Positions 1 through 8,234 of a stretch of DNA of 64,000 nt are shown here, piece after piece; within the stretch, counting starts at the first letter, position 1; each line of letters starts with the position of its first letter. The notes beneath the pieces were generated by a model, which saw only the letters and a list, made by a program, of their open reading frames with translations, was not told the origin of the DNA and ran no database searches. Source of the DNA: Beijerinckiaceae bacterium (GTDB lineage: Bacteria > Pseudomonadota > Alphaproteobacteria > Rhizobiales > Beijerinckiaceae); NCBI GenBank assembly GCA_947454485.1, contig CANGJJ010000005.1, positions 221,664 through 285,663 of the forward strand, in the 5' to 3' direction. The translations under genes and the position numbers were made by a program.

Positions 1-1
1 A

Positions 2-400
2 CTGCTGTCAAAGTCTGTCGACTTTATCGTTGACGGGCAAGCTGCCAGCCTGCCGCTCATTCAAAGCGGCACCTTCCGGGCTCTGGCCAAGACGAACAAT
101 GGCCCCGTTCTGGCTTTGCCCAATCTCAAGACGATGGCGCAAGAGGCCAACTCCTCTGAGCTTGAAGACATCTCCACATGGATCGGCCTTGTTGCGCCCA
201 CCGGCACACCGCAGAACGTCGTCGACAAAGTACAAAGCGCGATTGCCAAGATGTTTGCGGAGCCCGGCGTCAAAGAACGTCTGCTCAACATGGGGATCAA
301 TGCGACGGCGAGCACACCGGCGGAATTTAACGATTTCATGAATCGCGAGACAGCCCGCTGGAGCAAGGTCGTCAAAGAGGTCAATATCGAACTGAACTGA
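2..400 (+). CDS. Bug/TctC-family tripartite tricarboxylate transporter binding protein, C-terminal part
   Basis: The reading frame is open from base 2 and ends at a TGA at 398-400, so the N-terminus and signal peptide lie outside the window. The visible 132 residues have the typical end of a Bug (TctC) periplasmic binding protein: a WIGLVAPTGTP segment, then the NVVDKV...AIAKMFAEPGVKERLLNMGI helix pair and a final RETARWSKVVKE helix. Bug proteins capture small organic acids or related metabolites for TctAB transporters or act as periplasmic sensors. No TctA or TctB gene is visible. It is followed 87 bases later by a crotonase on the same strand, so a catabolic operon is likely. The substrate is unknown. 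Confidence 0.85.
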   Translation: MLSKSVDFIVDGQAASLPLIQSGTFRALAKTNNGPVLALPNLKTMAQEANSSELEDISTWIGLVAPTGTPQNVVDKVQSAIAKMFAEPGVKERLLNMGINATASTPAEFNDFMNRETARWSKVVKEVNIELN

Positions 401-487
401 GGCCACAGTTGCTCAGGGCAGCTGCCTCCTCTAACCTGCGCCGCGCGCAAGGATCATTAACCCGGCGCTCCAACGAGAAGCGAGACC

Positions 488-1276
488 ATGACCAATTCTG
501 CCTATGAAAATCTGGACGGATTTCGCGTAGAGATCGATGTTGCGCGGGAGCGCGCTGATATCATCCTCGACCGCCCACCGATGAACACTATTTCCATGGT
601 CGAACGGGACCAGCTGCGCAAAGTCTTCGAAGCGCTCGACGAAGACGATCGCGTGCGCGTCATTGTTCTGCGTGCTGTGGGCGAGCACTTCTCTTCGGGT
701 GGCTATATTCGCGGCTTCCTCGATGCCACGCCCGAACATGTGTCGAAACTGGCATGGAACATTGCAGCGCCGGCACGCTGCGAAAAGCCGGTGATTGCAG
801 CCAATCGTGGCTATACTTTCGGCGTTGGCTTTGAAATCTCGCTCGCTTGCGATTTCCGCCTCGTTTCGGAGACCTGCTTCTACGCCTTGCCCGAACAAAA
901 GCTCGGCCAGATCCCAGGCTCCGGCGGCTCTGCACGATTGCAAAAGATTGTCGGCATCACACGCACCAAAGACATTGTGATGCGCTCACGCCGCATCGCA
1001 GGCAAACAGGCCTATGATTGGGGCATCGCCACCGAATGCGTAGCTGATAGCGAGCTTGAAGCCGCGACCGATCGCTTGGTCGATGAGCTGCGCAGCTTCT
1101 CCCCCATCGCACAGCGCACGGCCAAAAAACTCCTCAATGATACGGAGGATTCGACGCTCGCCATTGCCATCGAGCTTGAGGGCCATTGCTACAGCCGCCT
1201 GCGCCAGTCAGACGATTTCCGCGAAGGCGTCGAAGCCTTCCATGAAAAGCGCGCCCCAAAGTTCACCGGCCGCTGA
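488..1276 (+). CDS. enoyl-CoA hydratase/isomerase (crotonase) family protein
   Basis: A 262-residue cytoplasmic protein of normal crotonase length. The oxyanion-hole segment HFSSGGY lies near residue 68. Two glutamates match the two acid/base residues of enoyl-CoA hydratase: Glu116 in GFEISLACD and Glu135 in LPEQKLGQIPG. The GSGGSARLQKIVG segment follows as in the family. Both catalytic glutamates being present favours hydration over the non-hydratase members. A purine-rich stretch (GAGAAGCGAG) precedes the ATG. It lies downstream of a truncated Bug binding protein and ends just before a terminator-like repeat. The acyl-CoA substrate cannot be told; an aromatic or alicyclic acid degradation step is a guess from context. 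Confidence 0.85.
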   Translation: MTNSAYENLDGFRVEIDVARERADIILDRPPMNTISMVERDQLRKVFEALDEDDRVRVIVLRAVGEHFSSGGYIRGFLDATPEHVSKLAWNIAAPARCEKPVIAANRGYTFGVGFEISLACDFRLVSETCFYALPEQKLGQIPGSGGSARLQKIVGITRTKDIVMRSRRIAGKQAYDWGIATECVADSELEAATDRLVDELRSFSPIAQRTAKKLLNDTEDSTLAIAIELEGHCYSRLRQSDDFREGVEAFHEKRAPKFTGR

Positions 1277-1299
1277 TTGGTCATTCCAGTTTAGAAAAC

Positions 1300-1380
1300 A
1301 CGCCCCACGCACAACGCCCCGGCGATTTCTCGCATGGGGCGTTTTTTGTGTTGGGTGTGGAGACAAAAACTACCAATAAT
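1300..1380 (+). repeat. terminator-tRNA-tail repeat, copy A (diverged tail)
   Basis: Downstream of the crotonase gene. It holds a GC-rich hairpin (about 1314-1346, arms ACGCCCC and GGGGCGT, T-run after the second arm), followed by a GTGTGGAGACAAAAACTACC tail. The tail is a diverged form of the tail in copy C (14099-14184). The hairpin plus T-run should act as a Rho-independent terminator for the crotonase gene. Confidence 0.6.
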
Positions 1381-1522
1381 TGAACTATTCATTTTAACCT
1401 TTCTGCATTTGGGAACAAAGAAACGTTCAGGTCAGCAATCACCGATGCCTTCGTTGAGGCCCGCGCTTGACTCTTCAGTTGGTCTACTTAATCATTCGAA
1501 AAAATATTCGCGATCCGAAAAT

Positions 1523-2359
1523 ATGACCACAAAACTCACCTCCTCCCCCACCGATGTCGCCGCCGAGTCCTCGGAAAAGGCGCAGAAAAGCTCTGTTCAG
1601 TCTCTCGCCAAGGGGCTTAAGATCCTTGAGATTTTTACGGCTGACGATGAGCCTCTCACCGTCACCGAAATCTCGGAACGGGCCGAACTCGACCCCGGCA
1701 CAACCTTCCGCATGGTCAACACGCTTGTGGCGCTCGGCTATGTCACGCGTAGTGAAAAGCGCCGCTATGCGCTCAGCCTCAAAGTGCTCGACCTCGGATT
1801 CAATGCGATTGGCCGCCGCGACTTGCGCTCCAGCGTCCGCCCAATTCTACGCGGCCTTGTTGGTGAGAAGATCGAAGCTGCAAGTTTCGGTGTGCTTGAA
1901 GGACCGAATGTCATTTATGTCGAGCGTGTGCGCGCTGGCCTCACGCGCCTCGGCGTCGACATTCGCGTTGGCTCTGCCATGCCAGCGGCCATCAATATTC
2001 TGGGCCAGGCTATACTCGCTCATCTGCCAATAGCCGATCTTGATCAGGCCTTATCGAAAGAGAGCGCAACAGCGGCGGGCTATCCTGTCGTTTCGCGCGC
2101 ACGCCTGTTGCCGCAACTCAAGAAGATCAAAGAGACAGGCTTTGCCTCAGATGGCTCACTGATCACAGCTGGCCTCAATGTGCTGTCGGTGCCTGTCTGC
2201 GATGACGAAGGCTACCCAATCGCAGCCGTGAGTGTCGCAGCGCCAAGCCTCATCTGCTCATCAGAGCTTTTGCGTGAAGATGCATTGAAGCGCGTGAAGG
2301 CCGCAGCAGCGGACATAGCGAAAGTCATGCAAATCAGCGGCACCAGCCGGTTTGGTTAA
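1523..2359 (+). CDS. IclR-family transcriptional regulator
   Basis: A 278-residue protein with the two-domain IclR layout. The N-terminal winged helix-turn-helix is at about residues 25-85 (SVQSLAKGLKILEIF, LTVTEISERAELDPGTTFR). The C-terminal ligand-binding domain runs from about 100 to the end, with a typical SLEAASFGVLEGP-like start. The frame is open upstream to 1334, but the ATG at 1523 fits family length and the N-terminal composition; the ribosome-binding site is weak. It is 18 bases upstream of a Bug protein and the hyuA/hyuB pair on the same strand, so it probably controls that operon in response to its substrate or a product. Whether it activates or represses is not visible. Confidence 0.88.
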   Translation: MTTKLTSSPTDVAAESSEKAQKSSVQSLAKGLKILEIFTADDEPLTVTEISERAELDPGTTFRMVNTLVALGYVTRSEKRRYALSLKVLDLGFNAIGRRDLRSSVRPILRGLVGEKIEAASFGVLEGPNVIYVERVRAGLTRLGVDIRVGSAMPAAINILGQAILAHLPIADLDQALSKESATAAGYPVVSRARLLPQLKKIKETGFASDGSLITAGLNVLSVPVCDDEGYPIAAVSVAAPSLICSSELLREDALKRVKAAAADIAKVMQISGTSRFG

Positions 2360-2377
2360 GCGATAGGGGGTCTCACC

Positions 2378-3358
2378 ATGGCAAAACGTTCATTCCTGAA
2401 AATGGCATTTGGTCTCTTGGCAATCGCAACGCTTGCAGGCCCGGCACTGGCACAAATATCTGGCGTCCCGACGCAACCGATCAAACTCGTTGTCCCATTC
2501 GCGGCAGGTGGTGGGGTTGACGCCTATGCGCGCTTGCTCGCGCAACATCTGAAGGACAAACGCAGCATCGATATCGTCGTCGAAAATCGCCCCGGCACGA
2601 ATGGTGCCGTCGGCGGCCTTGCTGTGATGAATGGCGAGCCCAATGGCACCATCCTGCTCTTCTCAGCTTCAACTCATGTCATGGCGAAGCAGGTGATGAA
2701 GAACGCTCCTTATGATCCCCAAACCGACTTCGCGCCGATCGCCCGTGTTGGCGAAGCGCCCATGCTTGTCGTGATGAGCCCGAAGAAGCCGCAAAAGAAC
2801 ATAACGGAAGTGATCGCAGATGCGAAGAAAGACCCTTCTAAATGGGACTTCGCAGTTTCCGCACTCGGCTCGATGGGGCACCTGACAACGGTCGCGTTCG
2901 GCAATTTGGGCGGCGTTAAATTCACTGTTGTGCCCTATCGCGGCACAGCACCGGGCCTTGCTGATGTCGCGGCTGGTCATGTGCAATTAATGATTGACCC
3001 TGTGATTGCTCTTTTGCCGATGGCAACAGCTGGCAATGTGAAGCCGCTTGCTATCACCACAGCCAAGCGCACACGAATTGCACCTGATATTCCAACCTCG
3101 GCAGAAGCTGGCATGCCCGGCCTTGAATTCTCGTCATGGTATGGCGTGTGGGGCCCCAAGACACTGCCGAAGGAACTCATCACGACCTATAACAACCTCT
3201 TCAACGAAGCTGTGCGCGAACTCGCGAGCACCGGCCGGCTCGACACACTGGGCATTGTGCCTGTGACCGAGAGCCCAGAAGACTTCGTCGCCTATGTCGC
3301 AAAGGATGTCGCGCGCAATACTGAGTTGCTGCGCATCGCCGATTTCAAGCCGGAATAA
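2378..3358 (+). CDS. Bug/TctC-family periplasmic binding protein
   Basis: 326 residues, full length for the Bug family. A Sec signal peptide (Lys/Arg start, hydrophobic core, cleavage after LAGPALA) covers residues 1-25. The mature part opens with PTQPIKLVVPFAAGGGVDAY, the conserved Bug first strand and loop, and contains VVENRPGTNGAVGG, the ligand-loop signature. An AGGGGG ribosome-binding site sits seven bases before the ATG. Its place between an IclR regulator and hyuA/hyuB suggests that it binds the compound hydrolysed by that enzyme. No TctA/TctB membrane genes are nearby, so it may share a transporter encoded elsewhere or serve as a sensor. Confidence 0.9.
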   Translation: MAKRSFLKMAFGLLAIATLAGPALAQISGVPTQPIKLVVPFAAGGGVDAYARLLAQHLKDKRSIDIVVENRPGTNGAVGGLAVMNGEPNGTILLFSASTHVMAKQVMKNAPYDPQTDFAPIARVGEAPMLVVMSPKKPQKNITEVIADAKKDPSKWDFAVSALGSMGHLTTVAFGNLGGVKFTVVPYRGTAPGLADVAAGHVQLMIDPVIALLPMATAGNVKPLAITTAKRTRIAPDIPTSAEAGMPGLEFSSWYGVWGPKTLPKELITTYNNLFNEAVRELASTGRLDTLGIVPVTESPEDFVAYVAKDVARNTELLRIADFKPE

Positions 3359-3385
3359 GGCTCATCTCTCTCTGAGGACCTCATT

Positions 3386-5470
3386 ATGCCTGACGATCTT
3401 CGTCCCATGAAAGTGGGTCATCTGCGCATTGCTGTCGATATTGGCGGCACATTTACGGATCTTGCCGCCTTTGACGAAACAAGCGGCAAGCTGCTCTTCG
3501 GCAAAGCGCTCTCGACCCATGATGACCTGCCGCGCGGTATTCAGGATACGCTCGATGGCGCTGGCGTCTTATGCAGCGAAGCAAGCCTCTTCCTTCATGG
3601 CTCGACCATCGCCATCAACACCCTGCTCGAACGCACCGGCGCGCGCACAGCCCTTCTCATCACCGAAGGCTTCCGCGATATTTACGAGATTGGCCGGGTC
3701 AATCGTCCAGATGCCTATAATCTGTTCTTCTCGAAGCATACGCCTCTCATCGAACGCGCCTTGCGCTTCGAGGTGCCTGAGCGGCTTCTGGCAGATGGAC
3801 AGATTTATAAAGAGCTCGATGAAGAGCGTGTGCGCGCCACAGCGCGAATGCTCAAGACACTGAATATTGAATCTGTCGCCGTCTTGCTTTTGCATTCTTA
3901 CCGCAATGCCGATCACGAAACGCGTGTGAAGCAAATTGTGCAGGAGGAATTGCCAGGCATCTTCGTAAGCGCCTCACATGAACTTTCCCAGGAATATCGT
4001 GAGTTCGAGCGTGTCTCGACGGTTGCAGCCAATGCCTATGTTGGCCCCCGAGTGTCAGACTATCTTGGCAATCTTGAAACCCATCTTGAGGCAAAAGGCT
4101 TCAAGGGTAGTTTCTATGCCGTGCAATCAACCGGCGGTCTTTTTCCTGTCGCTCATGCACGACGCGAATGTGTACGAATGCTGGAATCTGGACCCGCGGC
4201 TGGCGTTATTGGCGCGCAAGCTGTCGCAGCCCAACTCGGCCTTGCCGATGCGATTGCCTTTGACATGGGCGGCACAACTGCCAAGGCGGGCGTGATCGAG
4301 AATGGCAAGCCACTCACCACCGGCAGCGCACTCATTGGCGGTTACGAAAAGGCCCTGCCCATTCAGATTCCGATGATAGACATTTTCGAAGTCGGCACCG
4401 GCGGCGGCAGCATTGCACGCGCAGGTAAAGGTAAGTCTTTGCGCGTTGGCCCTCATAGCGCTGGTTCCATGCCGGGGCCCGCTTGCTACGGACGCGGCGG
4501 CACTGAACCAACCGTCACAGACGCTAATCTACTCCTCGGCCGCCTCGATGCAGACCACTTCCTGGGTGGGCAGATGAAGCTTGATATTGCTGCTGCCAAG
4601 CGCGCTATGGAAAGTGTCGCGCAAGAACTAGAACTTGATGCCACACAGACTGCCGATGGTATTTTGCGCATTGCTGCCACAGCCATGTCCTATGCAGTGA
4701 AAGCCGTAACGACTGAACGCGGGTTGGATGCTGGCAAATTCACGATGATCGTTTATGGCGGTGCTGGCCCTCTACATGCTTCCGCTATTGCGCGTGAGAT
4801 TGGCGTTCGCAAAGTGCTTATCCCCTATGCGCCGGGCTATTTCTCGGCCTATGGCATGTTGTTTGGCGATTTGCGCTATGACTATGTACGCTCTTGCTTC
4901 CGCAAGCTCGCCAATGTTCCCTTTGCAGATCTTGAGAGCATCTATGCGGAGATGGAAGCTGAAGGCCGCGCACAAGTTGCGTCCTCCCGTGTAAACCCGA
5001 CCGATATTGTCATCACACGCGCTGCCGATATGCGCTATGTCGGGCAAGAACATGCTGTGACAGTAGAGCTTGATAACAAGCTCTTCGCTGACCAAGATCG
5101 TTCAGGCCTCAAGGCTGAATTCGATCGTGTGCATGAAGTTCGCTACGGGACTTGCGCGCCTTCAGAACCCGCCGATCTCGTCAGCCTTCGCGTCACAGTG
5201 ACAGGCGTGATGCGCAAGCCGCCGATGACGCCGCTTGAAGTATCAAGCCAGAGCGCAGAAGCAGCAATTCGCGCGACAAAACCAGTCTATTTTCGCTCCG
5301 CTGGCAACCATGTACCAACGAAGGTTTACACGCGCGATCGACTGCGACCGGGTCAAAAGATCGAAGGCCCAGCCCTTATCGAAGAACATGCATCAACCAC
5401 GGTTGTTCAGCCGGGCGACCGGCTGGAAGTTGATGCCTATGGTAATCTTCTGATCGCGATTGGTGAATGA
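3386..5470 (+). CDS. hydantoinase/oxoprolinase family protein, subunit A (HyuA-like, ATP-dependent)
   Basis: 694 residues, normal for HyuA/N-methylhydantoinase A and related subunits (5-oxoprolinase, caprolactamase, acetone and acetophenone carboxylase). The ASKHA-fold ATP-binding motifs are clear: DIGGTFTD near residue 18 (phosphate 1) and [11 protein letters not shown] near residue 293 (phosphate 2). A glycine-rich GTGGGS and the family GPACYGRGG follow. A GAGGA site lies eight bases before the ATG. It pairs with the B subunit directly downstream; together they hydrolyse or carboxylate a lactam, hydantoin or ketone with ATP. The substrate is not predictable. A caprolactamase, N-methylhydantoinase or aryl-ketone carboxylase role are all open. 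Confidence 0.9.
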   Translation: MPDDLRPMKVGHLRIAVDIGGTFTDLAAFDETSGKLLFGKALSTHDDLPRGIQDTLDGAGVLCSEASLFLHGSTIAINTLLERTGARTALLITEGFRDIYEIGRVNRPDAYNLFFSKHTPLIERALRFEVPERLLADGQIYKELDEERVRATARMLKTLNIESVAVLLLHSYRNADHETRVKQIVQEELPGIFVSASHELSQEYREFERVSTVAANAYVGPRVSDYLGNLETHLEAKGFKGSFYAVQSTGGLFPVAHARRECVRMLESGPAAGVIGAQAVAAQLGLADAIAFDMGGTTAKAGVIENGKPLTTGSALIGGYEKALPIQIPMIDIFEVGTGGGSIARAGKGKSLRVGPHSAGSMPGPACYGRGGTEPTVTDANLLLGRLDADHFLGGQMKLDIAAAKRAMESVAQELELDATQTADGILRIAATAMSYAVKAVTTERGLDAGKFTMIVYGGAGPLHASAIAREIGVRKVLIPYAPGYFSAYGMLFGDLRYDYVRSCFRKLANVPFADLESIYAEMEAEGRAQVASSRVNPTDIVITRAADMRYVGQEHAVTVELDNKLFADQDRSGLKAEFDRVHEVRYGTCAPSEPADLVSLRVTVTGVMRKPPMTPLEVSSQSAEAAIRATKPVYFRSAGNHVPTKVYTRDRLRPGQKIEGPALIEEHASTTVVQPGDRLEVDAYGNLLIAIGE

Positions 5471-5471
5471 T

Positions 5472-7217
5472 ATGACGACAACGCAACACACAACGGTTGA
5501 TCCGATCACCGTCGAAATTATACGCAATGGTCTTCTCGCCGTGACGGAAGAGATGAAGACCAATTTGATGCGTACTGCCTATAACCTCATTATTTATGAA
5601 GCACTGGATTTTACGGTGGGCCTCTTCACGCCCAAAGGCGAGACGATCTCAATCGGACTTGGCCTACCGATGTTCATTCGCGGCATGGCTGAGACGGTCA
5701 AGGCCAAGATCAACCATTACGGCCTTGAGAATATCCATGATGGCGACATTCTCGTCACCAACGATGCTTATATCACCGGCAGCCACCTTAATCATTTCAC
5801 CTTCACGCAGGCCATCTTCCACAAAGGCGAAATCATCGCTTTTGCGTGCTGCATGGCGCATTGGCTTGATGTTGGCGGCACACTGGGACAAGTGACGACG
5901 GATATCTTTTCCGAAGGCATTCAGATTCCAATCGTCAAATATCGTCGCAAAGGCGAGGTTAATCAGGAACTCGTAGATATTATCGCGATGAATGTGCGCA
6001 TGCCTGAGCGCGCCATGGGCGATTTACGCGCACAGATTACCGCAATCACCACAGGTGAGCGTCGCTTCAGCGAACTGGTCAACCGCTATGGCAAAGATGC
6101 TGTTCTGCAATCCATCTCCATTATGATGGACCAATCAGAAGCCGTAGCGCGCGAGAATACGATCAACATTCCAGACGGCACCTATGAAGCCGAATCCTAT
6201 ATGGATGATGATGGTGTTGATGTAGGCCAGCGCATTCCAATCCGCGTGAAAGTCATCAAGACGGGCGATGAAATGACCATCGACCTGTCTGATGTCAGCA
6301 ATCAGGTGCGCGGCTTTTATAATTCAGGTTGGACAACCGGCATTGCCTGCGCACAGGTGGCGTTCAAATGCCTCACTACCCCAACCGAATATCCGGTGAA
6401 TGATGGCAGCTTCCGTCCGTTGAAAGTCATCATGCCCATGGGCAAAGTGATCAGCGCCGAACGTCCCTTCCCCATGCGTGTGTGGATGACTTTTCCCATG
6501 ACGGTCATTGATACGATCTTCAAGGCGCTCGCACCTGCCATCCCGCAGCGCTCGATTGCAGGTCACCATGCGGATCTCGTCTTTCCCTATATTCACGGCC
6601 TGTCTCCTGCTGATGGAAAGCTCTTCATCGTTGGTATCGGGCCGTTGGGTGGTGGCTGGGGAGCGAAAGCGAATGAAGATGGCGTATCAGCGACCGTTTG
6701 CATCAATGACGGCGATACGCATAACAGCCCAACCGAACAGCTTGAGTCCAAATATCCGGTGCTGGTTGAGAAATATCAGCTGCGCACTGATAGCGCAGGC
6801 GCGGGTCGTCAGCGCGGCGGGCTTGGTGCTGAGATGGTTGTGCAAGCACTCTCTGCTTTCACGCTCACAACCCGCATCGACCGCATGCATTGCAAGCCTT
6901 GGGGCCTTGAAGGCGGGCATGATGCGATGGGCAATTCTATTGGCATCCGCACCGACGGAAAATGGCAGGATGATCTGCCCAACGCCAAGGTATTTGGCGT
7001 ACGCATCAAAAAGGGTGACGCTTATGTCATGCGCTCCGGCGGCGGGGGCGGCTTTGGCACACCCCTTGAGCGCAACCCTGAACTCGTGGCGCAGGACGTT
7101 GAGCAAGGCTATGTCAGCGAAGACGCTGCACGCGAAAGCTATGGCGTCGTTCTGAATAGCGGCAAGGTTGATACTGCAGCCACGCAAAAACTGCGTCAGC
7201 AAATGAAGATAGCCTGA
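5472..7217 (+). CDS. hydantoinase/oxoprolinase family protein, subunit B (HyuB-like)
   Basis: 581 residues of the hydantoinase B family, catalytic partner of the preceding A subunit. Visible family features are DPITVEIIRNGLLAVTEEM at the start, HDGDILVTNDAYITGSHL-type metal/substrate segment near residues 85-105, RIDRMHCKPWGLEGG, and the C-terminal MRSGGGGGFGTPLERNP loop. The frame can be extended to a TTG at 5460 inside hyuA, but the ATG at 5472 begins one base after the hyuA stop and has GGTGA just upstream, so the two subunits are probably translationally coupled. A small Cys-containing protein follows 31 bases later. Confidence 0.9.
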   Translation: MTTTQHTTVDPITVEIIRNGLLAVTEEMKTNLMRTAYNLIIYEALDFTVGLFTPKGETISIGLGLPMFIRGMAETVKAKINHYGLENIHDGDILVTNDAYITGSHLNHFTFTQAIFHKGEIIAFACCMAHWLDVGGTLGQVTTDIFSEGIQIPIVKYRRKGEVNQELVDIIAMNVRMPERAMGDLRAQITAITTGERRFSELVNRYGKDAVLQSISIMMDQSEAVARENTINIPDGTYEAESYMDDDGVDVGQRIPIRVKVIKTGDEMTIDLSDVSNQVRGFYNSGWTTGIACAQVAFKCLTTPTEYPVNDGSFRPLKVIMPMGKVISAERPFPMRVWMTFPMTVIDTIFKALAPAIPQRSIAGHHADLVFPYIHGLSPADGKLFIVGIGPLGGGWGAKANEDGVSATVCINDGDTHNSPTEQLESKYPVLVEKYQLRTDSAGAGRQRGGLGAEMVVQALSAFTLTTRIDRMHCKPWGLEGGHDAMGNSIGIRTDGKWQDDLPNAKVFGVRIKKGDAYVMRSGGGGGFGTPLERNPELVAQDVEQGYVSEDAARESYGVVLNSGKVDTAATQKLRQQMKIA

Positions 7218-7248
7218 GATGCGAGCGCTGACGTTGGAGGCAGATAAC

Positions 7249-7647
7249 ATGAACACCATGACCGCCGCACAACGTCACGCAGAAGCTCAAAGACTGGCGG
7301 GACTGTGGAGCCGCATCTCCCGCCAGCATCTCTCATCGGGTCAAGGCTGCGCCTGCGGCTTCGGCGGTGGGCTGATCTTGCAAGGCGCTTCTTTTGAGCT
7401 GGACATTATTGAGTTTGTCGTGGACGAAGCCAAGAAGCACGGCCATGTGGATTTGGAGCGCTTTGTTGATGCCGTCAGCAAGCGAGGGCCAGAACGTTAC
7501 AGCCTCCTCGATTTGCTTGAAGCGATTGGCAAGACGCATAGCGAGCTGGAGCAACAACCTTCTCAATTGGATTTCATTCTCACCAAAATCAAAGACGTGC
7601 TCGAGGGAATGGACGCGGCACACAGCGGTCGGTTCGCTTGTGCTTAA
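7249..7647 (+). CDS. small protein with N-terminal CACG motif, in the hydantoinase operon
   Basis: 132 residues, not recognised. The ATG at 7249 is preferred over one at 7219 because GGAGG lies nine bases before it. After a basic, charged start comes SSGQGCACGFGG with two closely spaced cysteines (about residues 33 and 35), then a helical acidic region and a last cysteine two residues from the end (RFACA). There is no signal peptide or membrane segment. It lies 31 bases after hyuB on the same strand, so it is probably the last gene of the iclR-bug-hyuAB operon. A third subunit or metal-binding accessory protein is possible, by analogy with carboxylase-type relatives that carry extra small subunits; this is inference only. 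Confidence 0.65.
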   Translation: MNTMTAAQRHAEAQRLAGLWSRISRQHLSSGQGCACGFGGGLILQGASFELDIIEFVVDEAKKHGHVDLERFVDAVSKRGPERYSLLDLLEAIGKTHSELEQQPSQLDFILTKIKDVLEGMDAAHSGRFACA

Positions 7648-8234
7648 TGCGGGAGCAGGAAGTCACCGGTAGTTGATTTTTTTAACCAACAAAAGGGATG
7701 GAGGTACATGACTTCAACCCTTACGCGTGTCGGCCATCCAACCTATTAGCAAATTTAAGGTGAACGACGTCCGGCGTCCCATACGAGACAGCTTTCGGCA
7801 AGCTCCAAAATTGCAAGCGATGCACAAGCTAACGCTAGCGATCCAACAAAAACATGTCAGCAAACAGAGCAAGGCACCTGATCCAGCCCCTCTTCCGTCT
7901 GTATCCTTAGAAAAGCTGCAGCTATAGCAAGGCGGCAGTCGCAAGCGCGCCATAGGCACAAGAACTCTGCAAATTATGCCACTGCGACCCAATAAAATTG
8001 GGCCCTCAAATTTGTCCAGGATCGGCAGAAGATGGACATCGCTTTGGAGTTCTGACGGCTGTTGAGGCAACCGGGGGAATACTTTGGGTTGATTGCCCGC
8101 AGGCGTCTCTCAGGGGCACAAGTTATACAAGAGCCCTACCCAATCGCTGATCCGCTAAGCTCACAATCCACGCTCGACTTAACAGGACAAGGCTGTGGGT
8201 TACGGGCTCGTCTGTTCTTCATGACTTCCCAAAC
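7648..8234. other. intergenic region without a supported gene; diverged repeat copy B
   Basis: About 590 bases between two convergent operons. At 7649-7680 a GCGGGAGCAGGAAGTCACC segment followed by a T-run matches the tail of the window-wide repeat (copy B, without the GC hairpin). The rest contains only short frames with no ribosome-binding sites or recognisable products. A few short inverted repeats are present but no clear terminator. Confidence 0.5.

Noticed and set aside
7714..8070. 118-codon minus-strand frame between the hydantoinase and cytochrome operons
   Set aside because: Cys/Leu/Ser-rich composition typical of a random frame, no start signal and no recognisable family.
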